Shown: positions 34,633 to 45,523 of the stretch, piece by piece | How positions within the stretch are numbered: the stretch's first letter is position 1 | Layout: every line of letters starts with the position of its first letter | DNA from: Papilionanthe hookeriana x Papilionanthe teres | Lineage: Eukaryota > Streptophyta > Magnoliopsida > Asparagales > Orchidaceae | DNA: 64,000 nucleotides | Assembly: GCA_022702705.1 (NCBI GenBank) | Contig: JAKZJZ010000084.1 | Location: forward strand, 12,501-76,500 | Direction of reading: 5' to 3' | Notes under the pieces: model-generated | What the model was told of the DNA's origin: nothing | Seen by the model: only the letters and a program-made list of their open reading frames with translations | The model's database searches: none | Program-made: the position numbers and the translations under genes

Positions 34633-35807
34633 TTATTTTGCTAACCGTAGGATGTCGGTCCTTAACTTCTCCATGGCATCCTCTAGTGGCTCTTTTCGCA
34701 CGGTCTCGCAGTTGTCTCGTGACGTTTGTTGAACTTCCTTCCCGGGTGTCCCCTTTATTACAGTAGCACTTTCTTCTGATTCAAGTCTCCTGACGAGGCT
34801 TTTCTTCTCAGGACATTGTTTTGGTCTTAGTTCGCCAGTAGTAGGTCGCCATACCATCCTTCTTGCAGCCGGAAGCCTAGGATCGGATGGTCTATCGGCT
34901 ATATGATGGAAGGTGGTATCCTCCCTAATTTGTAGACCCGATACAACAATGGGTGGACTGGCTTTTATCTTCTTCTTTGGTTTCTCTGTGGCAGCAACAA
35001 GCTCTATTCGCGGTCGAGGCGGGATTTAGGCGGCACCCGTCCTATCCTTCTTAAGATTTCGACACGGGGCACCTTTCTTTCTTTGCCGATCTTTCTATCA
35101 CGGCTTGCGGTCGGGCAAATGGCGTAGCCTTATCCCTTTTCCTCTTGTAATTGCTGTAGTATGCAGGTCGGGGTAATGCGGTGGCGATCCTACGAACATT
35201 CTCTTCATCTGATGCGGCAGAGAGGTGGTGAAACCTGCTCCCTTCCAATAGAGGTATATACTCAGGCAATTCTTCTCTTTCTTCAGGAATTTCTTCTAGA
35301 AAAGCAACTTCGGCGGCTCTAGCTTTCTTGGCGATCTTCCCGCTTCTATTTCTCCTTTGAGTCCGAGTTAGGGGTGCAACTCTTGAACCTGGACCCAATC
35401 TCAAAAAGATGGTATTGTAGCGAAATCGTACCCTCCGCGGTGACGGGCTCATCACGGACTTGGATTTCCTTCCCCTTCGGTTGGCGGAAGTCGGGGTAGG
35501 TGCGAGAGATGACTAGATCGGTGGGGGTAAAGATAACGGTCCTCCTACGAACGGTAGTACTCCTCTCGAGTGGAACCCTTTGCAGGGGAGGGAATTCTTG
35601 AGTCGACTTCAGGTTGAACTCAATCACGGGCTCTTCAGTTTCTGACACTTTGTCCATTAGTGTGAAGAGAGTGACGTCAGCGAACTTGACATCTGTGTTG
35701 CCAAATCCTTGTCCAAAACGGATGATCCCATTGTCGGGCAGCTCATCCTTGTAAACGGCGAAGTCCATTCCATTGGTGAAGGAGAAGATTAACTTTGGGG
35801 CAGTCAT
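34633..35807 (-). pseudogene. ORF1 domain upstream of gag (nested copy), broken
   Basis: ATG at 35807 preceded by CAG AAA. The frame is open for 153 codons (M-T-A-P-K-L-I-F-S-F-T-N-G) to about 35346, then continues in another frame (35455-35051) with L-T-R-T-Q-R-R-N-R-S-G-K-I-A-K, the E-E-I-P-E-E-R-E-E-L-P-E-Y patch and basic tracts, and again at 34857-34633 (M-V-W-R-P-T-T-G-E-L-R-P-K-Q). TAA at 34633 stands where the outer copy has GAA. The frame then runs straight into gag, which suggests that ORF1 and gag were one protein. No known enzymatic motif. Confidence 0.72.
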
Positions 35808-36298
35808 TTTCTGCAGGGCGGATTCCGAATGTCAGTCCCGAATTATGCTTCTTTTCATCGTAAAGTTTAGGACGAAAAAGAAAGAGTCCGAACACATTTG
35901 TGATTTTTAAAAGAGATTGTTTATTAGGAGGTTCATTTGTTAGAAACAAAGCAATTAAAGGAAAAAGGTTATAGAAAAGGTAAAGGGCCCGACTTAGAAT
36001 TGGAAAGGAAGAGAAAGTCTTATGCAAGACTTCTCGACTCGAAGGACCGCTCCTAAACTAACACCTATTGGGGATCTACCCCACCTTAGAAAAGAGGTAA
36101 AAGGATCTCGGAACCTCTCTGTTTAGGGGTATCCAAACAGTGGCTCCTAAATCCGGAAGGAGTTGGCTATACTCGTTCAAGACAGAAATGAACGGGGTAT
36201 TCCAACAGAAGAATGGTAGTTTTGGTCCACTAGGGATATGGACTCACCACCGATTTATGAAAGCAAAGCCATCTGATCAAAATGGAGAGAGGAAATAG
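35808..36298. other. Leader between PBS and ORF1 (nested copy)
   Basis: About 490 bp of untranslated leader, matching 8308-8833 on the other strand. Directly before the ATG the minus strand reads CCGCCCTGCAG AAAATG, a possible 3' splice site with a short pyrimidine run. Confidence 0.65.
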
Positions 36299-36316
36299 TC
36301 CCCAGCGGAGTTGCTA
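36299..36316 (-). promoter_or_regulatory. Primer-binding site, tRNA-Arg, with two substitutions
   Basis: Minus strand TAGCAACTCCGCTGGGGA, five bases from the LTR end. It differs from the intact site at 8290 by two G-to-A changes, at the second and fifth bases, consistent with decay by cytosine deamination on the other strand. Confidence 0.85.
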
Positions 36317-37429
36317 GAAATTGTCGGCATATTTTTAGGTTTGTGTTATATTTTAAAAAGGGGGTCGCCTACAGAAGTTGTCGGTGAATTTTAAATTTTA
36401 AATTTAATTTAAATATGTATATAATTTGGAAAGTAGCATTTGATTTTGAAAATAATTTTAAGTTTGAAGATTTTAAGATATGAAATCAAACCGATCTCAC
36501 ATCCCGAATAGTTTATATAAACGAGCACCGCACCACAAACCGTGTATTTATTCCGAAGAATAGACACACTACTTGATGATGGGGCTCGAATAAATAAACT
36601 AAAAGATTTGTGACATCCGTTTGGTCTGTGAAGCATATTTATAAGCCGACAAGTTCCCCTGCTTAATATAAATGAATTAAGCAGGGTTTATATTACCTGG
36701 GTTCTTAAAGTTCCCTATAAGGCAAGCCCCTATAGTTAATTACATCTTAAATGACGGGAATCATTTAAGAAAACTCTCGATAATGATCAGTGGTTTTGCC
36801 GTCATCCCAAGCTGCACTTAAAACACATGTTAATGCATTTAAATATTTTGCAAGAAATACCTAGGTAAAGCTAAGGGAAAGGGTTTTGGTTGTCTACCAT
36901 ATTCCTAATCCTATAACTAGTCATCTCCTATGACGTCTAGGTTCTTGGTTTGATTTAAGGATGATTTTCTTCATCAAAGAACAATTAAATTCAGTTGTTC
37001 TTCTAAAACATCCCGTCATATTGAGGAAGTGCTTAGGACGAGTCATAAACATCTTTTCAATATTTCTAGGATTGTTTTGAGTCCCAGTAAATTTAGTTGT
37101 ACAAGTGAATTAATCATCCAAGGGTTTAAGTTTTGTTCCCTTGCTCAGTGAACTAGGACATTTGAATATCCTATAAGTGAAGTAACACTTCACTTGATAC
37201 TTCATTTAAGAGTTATAATAATAAGAGCTTTAAAAGGGCAAATCAACTTATTACATATTTTAATGATTTAAACTTAATGATTTAATTTTAATTTTGACTT
37301 AATTATAAAAAATTAGTTTAAGTTTAGAATAGTGTTCAAGTCCTTTATGTTTTAAGTTTACTTTAAGTGTTTGGTTTAACTCTTAATGATTTCATTTAGA
37401 TGTGTTGTTAAATGATTTTAATTCAATAT

Positions 37430-37610
37430 AATTTTAATTTAATTTAAGTTAAGTTAATTTAATTTAATTTAATTTAATTTAATTTAATTTAATTTAATTT
37501 AATTTAATTTGATTTAATTTAATTTAATTTAATTTAAATTAAATTTTTAATTTAATTTAATTTTAAATTTTAATTTAATTTGATTTAATTTATTTTGATT
37601 TAATTTTAAT
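37430..37610. repeat. (TTTAA)n pentanucleotide tract in nested 5' LTR
   Basis: Dense AATTT repeats at the standard LTR position. It differs in length from the partner LTR tract at 18228-18450. Confidence 0.85.
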
Positions 37611-39855
37611 TTTTTATCTTAATATATTAAATATGATTTAATTTAATTATTAAGGTGTTAACTTGATTTAGATTTTGATTTAATTTAATCTCAACATCTT
37701 AAATTTAATTTAATTTAATTGTTAAATTGTTTAGCATTTTAAATTTTAAGTTAGGATTATCCTTTTAGTTAAGAATTAAATATTATTGAAGTGATTAATT
37801 TAGGGATTCATAAATTAAAGAATAAATATCCTCTTAATAATATCCCTACTTTAATGATTCCAATTTCTATTATTCTTCCAAAATTTCAATTAATTAATTA
37901 ATTAAAGTTTTATTTTAATTATATTTGAAATGGTTAGTAGGTTTCTACCCTCAATCATTTAAGTTTCAATCATCCAAAATAAGTTTAAAATCAAATATTT
38001 TACCCTCCCCTTTTTTATTAATCCTAAAATTTTAATTAAGGGTTGAAATTTTTTAATTACCCTTTTGCCCTTCAAGCTTAATAATTCTATAACTCACTAA
38101 ACTAAGCTCAAGTGAACTTGAAATTTTTATGTAACCTCACTCACATGTCAATTAAGACATTAGAGGAGAAAATGTGATTTTTCTGTATTTAATTTATTTA
38201 TGTAATTATTTTTAATGGAAAATAAGGGTTTTCAAGGAAAATTCAATAACATGACCAAGGAAATATTTCTATCCTTAAGAAAATTATGGTATGTTCCTAA
38301 TGACCAGAGGACCATTTGGCTAATTTTGGTGATTTTTTGAATTATATTTTATTTATTAGAATTATTTTGAATTTTGGAGTATTAATTAATTTAAAAAAGA
38401 AATAAAAGTTCAAAAATGGATTTTATATTTTTCAAGAATCTCTCTGACCTCAGGGAAATCAGAGAACCAAATTTTATATTTTTTCTGATTTTTTTTTATT
38501 TATTAGAATTATTTTAGTGGAAATGATAAAGAAAATCATTTTTTTAATTCAAAAATTGTTTTAAGCCTTTAAAATTCATTATCTTACCCTAGAGACTTAG
38601 GAAAAATATTTGGTTTGTTCCTAGGTGATTAGAATTCAAAATGTGACATTTTGGTAATTTTTAATATTTTTATGATCGTTATTATTTTTTTAATTATTAA
38701 AAATATTAAAATAATGATAAAAATCAACTTTTTTAGAAAATTACAATTTTAATTTTCCTAAACTCCTCTGATATCAGGGAAACCCAAAACTATTTTTGTG
38801 AATTTTTGAAAAGTATTTTGTGAGTTATGAATTTTTAAAGTTTAATTTTGGTTATGTGACTTAATTAATCCATTTAGTGGGGTTAAACAAATCCAATTGA
38901 CTTCAAATTTTTATGTGATGTTCCCCTGATCCTAAAGATCAATGAAGAATTTTTTTCAAGTTAATTTGATGTGTAATTAACCCTAATTAATTAAAGTTCA
39001 ATTTTGGGTGTTTAAGCCGATTAGGGTTGTTCCATGTGAATTAACTCAAAACCTATTTTTTCTAGGTTCCTCTGGTCATAAGGAACTTCACCAAATTTTT
39101 CTAGATTTTATTTCACAACATGCTAATTATTGAAATTAAAATACTCAAAACGAGTAACATGCGATTGGAAAATCAATAACTTCTCATAGGGATGGCCTCT
39201 GACCTTGGAAAATTCGGGGAATGTTCCCTAGATCAGAGGCTTCAAAATCCCTATGGTCTCATGCCATGGTGAATTGTCTATGCAAATGGAGAATTAAAAT
39301 ACCACAGAGAGTAAATAAATCATTAAAAATAAAATACTTAATGAAATGACTTGATTTCTTTTCCACATTATTCTTCTCTGTTCACTGAGCAAGAGGGTAT
39401 TTTTATTTTATTTTTGTAATTTTTCTACAAAAAGTTATGAATTTTTAAAGTTTCTGATATTTAATAAATACATTAAATACCCTATTTATCTACTTATCCA
39501 CGCGGCGCCAGCGAAACATCGGCAGCTCCGAACACCACGCGTCGCCATTTGATTCGTCGCCACTGTCCGACTCAGCGCTACGCGGCGCACTATTCATGCT
39601 CCATCTCCCGCTGTTCATGCTCCATTTGCGCGTGTATTGAATGGACGGCATCCGCTCATCGTCCCCAATCGACCTCACCCGAGAGCCGTCCACACTAAAA
39701 CCTTAATATCTCACTTGATTCTCAATGGATTTTTGTGTTCTTATGCTCTATGGATTCGTCTTAAAGAGACGAACACATCTATACGTTAATCATGCATTGA
39801 AATTAAGGCAATAGGAAGGGAGAATTCATGGAAGCTCGGGAGGAGGAGAGAGCTC

Positions 39856-39860
39856 ATACC
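39856..39860 (-). promoter_or_regulatory. Splice-donor-like site in nested 5' LTR
   Basis: Minus strand GCAAAG/GTATGAGCTC. In an active copy this LTR would drive transcription, so this is the donor most relevant to the nested ALKBH ORF. Confidence 0.45.
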
Positions 39861-40280
39861 TTTGCTCAGAGAAGTGTGACTTCAATCTGAGAGTTGTGTC
39901 ACCTTCGATTGAGTCCAAGTAAGCTCCAGATGAAGTCTCTGGCCCTAGGGAATTGTCTAGACTCGAATTCGACCAGACCCGATTCCAAAGCTTGGAGGCT
40001 TGAGCAAATGGGTGGCCTGGAGAGGGGGCTTTCACTGAGGAACTCCTTCTCTTGATCTTGTGCAGGTGTGGGTGAGTTTAATTTGAGTTTGGTGGAAAAT
40101 TGGAAAGTGTCCTGGTTTTGGGTGGAATTTTGGTCGAGAAATTGAGCTCTGTGGATGGGGATTAGGGAAAATTATCACTGGGGATCAATTGCTCTAAGTG
40201 TGGAGGATGGTCTGGAATAATTTTGGCAGAGTTTCTGTATGGTTTGGTGCAACTCTCCCCTTGGCCGAGAGGGGGTGGTG

Positions 40281-40288
40281 CTTAAATA
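40281..40288 (-). promoter_or_regulatory. TATA-like box in nested 5' LTR
   Basis: Minus strand TATTTAAG in CTATTTAAGCACCACC. Position and flanks are kept in all four LTRs. Confidence 0.5.
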
Positions 40289-42659
40289 GAGTTGGCTGGA
40301 AAGCCTTCCAGGGGGAGTTAAGGGCTGGGATCGGCTGCTCTGGGCAAGGGAAGAACAGCTCCAATGGCCATTGGGCATGGGGCAGCTCAGCAAGAGAGAA
40401 TTTCAATGTTGGGCTCCTCCCAAGGTCTCGGCCATGTGGTTTTCCGGCGGCTGTGGTGGTCGGCCGGCCAGGGTCGAGTCTCCATCTTGACCGGTGAGGA
40501 CAGGGCTTGACAATGGTGAAGTCAATTGGAGTTGGCCATGTGTAAAGAGGGTGAATTGAAATGGAATGGGGGAAGGCTATTTTTGGGTTTAGATGGGTCA
40601 ACCCATGGTTTTGGGCTAGGTTCACCATCCAAGGCTGGCTTGGACTGAAGATAAAGCTATTTGGCTCAGCTTAATTAGTGGGGAGAAGTCACCATCCAAG
40701 TACAATTAGGCTTAAGAATGGTTTAGGGGAATCATGGGAGTGGTTAATCAGTCTTAAGAGAATCATTAAAGGGTCCCCTCTTCTTACCATTTTGAGTATG
40801 GTGAAGTGTCCAAGGCTTTCATGGCTCCCATGTGGCTCATGTATGGCTTCATGGCTCCATTTGGCTTGGGAAAAGTCAAGTCAACTTTCATGGAAAATGG
40901 TTTATGGAATTTTGAAAATTTTGGGGTTATTTGATGGGATTTGGCATAATACCATTTTGGTTTGATTTTCATGATGGATTTGGCACTTAGAGAGTGATAT
41001 TAATTGAGTAAGGATGAGATGAGATTGTAATGTGGGCTTCAGGATGGGTTTGGGTTTTTAAAATTTGGTAAAGGTGGCCTTTTAAAATGGCTTAAGAAAT
41101 GGGCTTTTAAATTTTAAAATGGATTTTTAGGATGAGGAGCCTTGTAATGGTTGAGCCCAATGAGTGTTGAATTTGGCTTAGGAATGTTTCATGTGTTATT
41201 TGAAATCAATTTGGTAAGGTTTGGAGTAGGATTGGGTTGAACTTGGGTCTCTTTGGTAAGGGGACAAAAATGGGTCAATTTGGGTTAGCATGGATCAAGG
41301 TTGAGCTAATATTGGATTTGATGTAAAATTAATGTTGGGAAATGTTTATGGGAGTATTACAAAGAGTTTTTCAACTTTGGTTGGGCTTTAATTTTGGGAT
41401 TTGGGCCCATTTGGGTTAGGTTTGGGCTTAGGTCAATTTAAGAGATTTTGGTTTTGGGTTAGGTTTGAGTGGAGTTTAGATTCAAATTTGGGGCAAATCA
41501 AGTTAGTGTTTTGTTTGTGGGGATGTTAGGAAGGCTTTAGAAAAGATTTGGGGCCAATTGGAGTTGAATTGAGTTGGTTTGGGCTAGGTTTAGGCCATGA
41601 GTCAAAATTGGGCCTTAAGCCCCAAATTGGAATTGGGCCCAAATGTCAATCATATTTGACTTGGATTTAGTCTAAATTGATATTGAGGATATTGAATTAA
41701 AGTTTAGAATTGAATTGGACCAAAATTAGGGTTAATTGAGGTGGTTTGGTTGGCCATTGGGTTCATTTAGGTTAAAAATGGGTCAAATTGGGGGTTTTTT
41801 GTAAAAGTGGGGTAAATTGGCCCATAGTGTAGTTGAACAAAATGAAATTAGGAATATTTGGGATTTTCTGGAATTTTCTAGGGATTTTTAGAATTTTTGG
41901 ATTTTTGGGGTAGAAGGGTATTTTGGTAATTTTGGGGGGGTTTTGGGGTATTTTTGGAAATTTTGGTATTTTTGGCCAAAGATGGTCAATTTGAGTGGTG
42001 GGAAGTGTTTAGGATTAATTTTGAGGGATTTTGGATAATTTAGGTAATTTTGCAAATTTTGGGTCATTTCAAGGGTATTTGGTAGGTTTTGTGGGTCCGG
42101 GGCCCCGGGGCTCAAAAACTGAAATTTTGAAAAAAGGAAGATTGATCAAGTGTGAGTGAAATGAAATCATTTTGGTTGAGCCATGAAGCCATATTAGACC
42201 CATATGAGCCATGAGAGGACTCATTTGAGGCATTCACTATGTTGTTCCTAACCCTCTTAGCCAAGGACTTATGGGTTAAGGACCATCCATATGAATTACC
42301 TACATGAGTCAGGAAGTCAAAATGGGTGAGAGTGTGGTTTTAGGACTTGGAATGTGTGTGAGAGTGTAGTGTACGTGTAAGTCAACCCTCACCAGAACAG
42401 GTCATCCAGGATATTCCTAAGGCCAAAAAGTCCTATAAGGAACTCATCCTTTAAAGCTCCACATTTGATTTCAACCCTCTAGGTGATTAGGGGTCTATAA
42501 TCAAGCTTGTGGGGTTTGCAGGTAGTTAAGAAGTAGTTTCAATTTCTAAATGGTGGGTTCCATTTCTAGTCCTCTAAGATTAGTCAAAGGAAAAGCCTAA
42601 GGCTAGATCCTAAGTACTAAAGAGAGAAGCAAAAGACCTCACCAAAATTGAGGTCAACA

Positions 42660-42664
42660 GTGGC
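42660..42664. other. Target-site duplication GTGGC, right copy
   Basis: Matches 16050-16054. The outer integrase frame resumes directly (GCGCTCATCAG, A-H-Q). Confidence 0.9.
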
Positions 42665-43711
42665 GCTCATCAGTTAGGTCCGAAAATGAAAATGAAGATT
42701 AAAAGACTAGGGTACTACTTGCCCTCAATGATGATCGAATGTATGAAAGTTGCCAAAAGTTGTCACCAGTGCCAAGTGCACGGAGTGGTTCTACACCAAC
42801 CTCCAAATGTTCTACATCCGACAATCGCGTCGTGGCCATTTGAGTGTTGGGGCACAGATATAGTGGGTCCGATAAAACCGCCTTCTTCAAGAGGACATCG
42901 CTTCATTCTTGCAGCTACAGACTACTTTTCTAAGTGGGCAGAAGCTATACCACTCAGAGAATTGAAGGCACACCACGTGCTACAGTTTTTCAAGAACCAA
43001 GTCGTCTACCGTTTTGGGGTACCGCGCAGAATCATTTCAGATAATGGGTCTGCATTCAAAAGTACAAAGATTAACAATTTTGTCAGAAGACACGGGATCG
43101 ATTGGCGATACTCAACGATCTACTACCCAAGAGCAAACGGCTTGGCCAAGGCTTTTAATAAAACTCTCATTCAAATTTTAAATAAAACATTGGACGAAAA
43201 CAAGAGAAATTGGCACGAGAAGTTGTTAGAAGCCTTATGGGCCTACAGGACGACTTTTAGGACTCCTACTCAGTCTATGCCTTATGCTTTAGTGTACCGG
43301 TCCGAGGTCGTCTTGCCCCTGGAAGTTCAGCTTCCGTCACTGCGAATTACGAGTTGCGGAAAAGATCACTACGAAGAAAATGCCAGACTACGATTGGAAG
43401 AATTGGAAAGCTTGGAAGAGAAAAGACTTTCCGCGCAGCAGAATTTGGAACTGTATCAAGCCAAGATGATCCAGGCCCATGATAAACTGGTCCGCCCAAG
43501 AACTTTCAAAGTCGGTGACTTAGTTCTTGTTCTCAAGAGACATATCCTTGCACGCCACAAGAAAGGAGGTAAGTTTGAACCAACCTGGGAAGGACCATTT
43601 GTGGTCGAGACAGTCTACCCTGGAGGTTCCTACCAACTGGTGAATTGCCGTGGAGAACGACCCATGCTTCCAATCAACGGACGGTATTTAAAGAAGTGTT
43701 ACGCAACCTGA
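42660..43711 (+). pseudogene. Integrase, main part (outer copy), open frame with catalytic Glu replaced by Lys
   Basis: Continues the integrase interrupted at 16054. The zinc domain ends with A-H-Q and C-H-Q-C. The core has G-T-D-I-V-G-P-I (first Asp), I-S-D-N-G-S-A-F (second Asp) and N-G-L-A-K-A-F-N-K-T-L, where the third catalytic residue Glu is Lys (AAG, 43148-43150; the nested copy keeps GAG). The C-terminal part has R-T-F-K-V-G-D-L-V-L and W-E-G-P-F-V-V, typical of this domain. The frame is open for 341 codons to TGA at 43711, the natural end of the polyprotein by comparison with relatives. It is inactive as read, through both the Lys substitution and the insertion. Confidence 0.92.
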
Positions 43712-44035
43712 TGTTTCAAAGGGTGGCCTCTAAAGTAGAATCTTATCCCTAGAAACACGGGTGAGGTAACCACTTTGTGACTTGGTCAGAACCCAAAACA
43801 AAATAAAATGGATGATAAAAAAATCTCATCAACGAAAATGTTAAAAAGAAAACATGGGAAATCGTAATAATAAAATGTCAATCTTTCCTTTTAAATCCAT
43901 TCATTCCTGATATTTTCTCATCTTTTCCTACTTTATTTAAATTTAAAAGAAGTGAATAAGAATTTTTAAGTGTTTTTCTTATTGTTCTTGTTCTTAGTAC
44001 AGTCCCTGATCCTTTCCTTATTTTTTCACAGGGAA
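43712..44035 (+). other. Spacer between pol and ALKBH ORF with splice-acceptor-like site
   Basis: About 320 bp, AT-rich, no gene. It ends in a pyrimidine-rich run (CCTTTCCTTATTTTTTCACAG) with CAG at 44029-44031, four bases before ATG 44036. The nested copy has the same arrangement. An ORF reading upstream through this run (from 43970) starts at a non-ATG-supported hydrophobic stretch that is simply the translated pyrimidine tract. Confidence 0.6.
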
Positions 44036-45523
44036 ATGTCGAACGGGCGGTTGGTTCTAAACTTTAGAAATGGCGTGAGTCTAGCACTTGATGAAAAGAG
44101 GGTGAGGGATGGAGCAGTGATAGATATTGACTCAGAATTCACACCGGCCAGCTTACAATACAAAGAAAATGATTGGATCCCAGTTGATCGAGAAGGACTT
44201 CACAGCCAAACAGTGATGAAAATGGGTGGCCCGAGCCACCAACCCAGCAGCAAGAAAAGAAAAGCAAACGCTGCACATGAAACTAGAGAAGATAAGAAAG
44301 TTAAGTCCGTGGTTGCCACAGCAGAGGGTAGGCTTGTCAGCGCAGCGCCCGCAGAAATTCAAGGGGTAAGGAGAGCTACTCTCACTGCTACCCAGTGAAG
44401 AAATAAGAATTGTCGCATTCGCAAAATGTTGACCTAGTTAGTAGAAGATCATCATAAACAGGCAGTGGATACCGTTAGTGCAAATGCTCCAAGGAGACCG
44501 GTTTGTCAGGAACCAGAAAGAAGAAAGTTAACTCCAAGAAAGTCGGAACAGATAAAAGAAGTACCAAGAAAAGCAGAAATAGAGTCAGTACCTCGACGCC
44601 GAGCAGATGTACCGGATCCGAAGAGTCTTATTGCGAAAGCAACCCCGGAGGATGTCCCTACGGAGACTATCCCCGAGGAGCCGAGACATGCAGAAGAACG
44701 TGCTGGGGTTGAGCCATACATCCCGCAGTATGTTACTAGACACCGAGGACTTCAGATAATCCCGGAATACGAGATGGAGAAAATGCAACTAGTTGAGAAG
44801 AAAAATTTTGAATATTTTGAAAGAATCCGAGGCAAGAGGATTAATATCTTGGAAGGACTCGAGCTGCATACAGATGTGTTCTCAGATTATGAACAACAAC
44901 AAATTGTAGACTGCATTCTCGAATTACAGAAAATGGGCCGAGCTGGCCACCTAAGAGACAAGACCTATTCAGAACCCCGAAGATGGATGCCAGGAAAAGG
45001 AAGAGTTACAATCCAATGCGGATGTTGCTACAATTTTACCATAAAAAGAAAAGGAAATCCACCAGGGATACTCCATCGCAGTGAGGTGGATCCGATGCCA
45101 AGAATCATTAAGAGAATGGTGAAAAGGATGATAACATGGAGGGTATTGCCTGCAGATTGCATACCCAACAGCTACATTATTAACATCTACATGGAAGGCG
45201 ACTGCATACCTCCACATATAGACCATCATGACTTTGTTAGACCCTTATGCACAGTGTCATTCGTCAACCAGTGCAACATCCTATTCGGATCTGACCTCCG
45301 GATTGCAGGCCCCGGTGAGTTCCGAGGGCCGGTGGAGATACCACTACCGGTAGGTTCCGTCCTTGTGTTAAAAGGAAACGGAGCAGACGTTGCAAAGCAT
45401 TGCATTCCAGGAGTTCCTGTGGAGAGGATCTCAGTTACTTTTAGAAGAATGGACGACAGAAAAATGCCTTACCACTTTCAGCCAGATCCAGAATTGGAGA
45501 GTTTCCGGCCCTACGAGCTGTGA
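44036..45523 (+). pseudogene. ALKBH9-type 2OG/Fe(II) dioxygenase ORF (outer copy); dioxygenase half intact
   Basis: A single frame of 495 codons with two in-frame stops: TGA 44396-44398 and TAG 44435-44437. The last 352 codons (44465-45523) are open. The N-terminal ~120 residues (M-S-N-G-R-L-V-L-N-F-R-N-G..) include K-K-R-K basic runs and resemble ORF1. The C-terminal domain has F-E-Y-F-E-R-I, I-L-E-G-L-E-L-H-T, G-K-G-R-V-T-I-Q-C-G-C-C-Y-N, the iron ligands H and D in P-P-H-I-D (45215-45223), the distal His in A-K-H-C (45398-45400), and the 2-oxoglutarate Arg pair in E-R-I-S-V-T-F-R-R (45425-45448). Plant ALKBH9/ALKBH10 proteins demethylate N6-methyladenosine in RNA, and motif order and sequence fit ALKBH9 best. 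The acidic/basic middle (44480-44800) is variable. Activity and target are inference. Confidence 0.9.

Larger units (their letters stand above)
16055..42659 (-). mobile_element. Nested full-length giant Tat/Ogre-like retrotransposon (minus strand), 26.6 kb
   Basis: Bounded by GTGGC duplications and LTRs at 16055-23504 (3') and 36322-42659 (5'), with LTR termini TG..CA. The internal region is 12.8 kb. Reading on the minus strand: PBS, leader, ORF1, gag, protease, RT, RNase H, aRNH, integrase, ALKBH ORF, hairpin array, PPT-like site. About ten differences appear in the first ~350 bases of the two LTRs, suggesting roughly 3% divergence there. The 5' LTR has lost about 1.1 kb. The coding region has multiple stops and frameshifts. 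It belongs to the same family as the element it interrupts. Confidence 0.93.
36322..42659 (-). repeat. 5' LTR of the nested element (6,338 bp, internally deleted)
   Basis: Same termini as its partner at 16055-23504. About 1.1 kb corresponding to roughly 16540-17620 is missing at 36796, where GTGGTTTTG joins CCGTCATCCC. It retains the TATA-like box (40281-40288), the splice-donor-like site (exon end 39860), the CpG-dense block (about 39500-39690) and the pentanucleotide tract (about 37430-37610). Confidence 0.92.

Noticed and set aside
43970..44035. Hydrophobic N-terminal extension (signal-peptide-like F/L-rich run) before the ALKBH ATG
   Set aside because: It is the translated pyrimidine tract of the splice-acceptor-like site; the nested copy does not keep this frame open upstream of the ATG.
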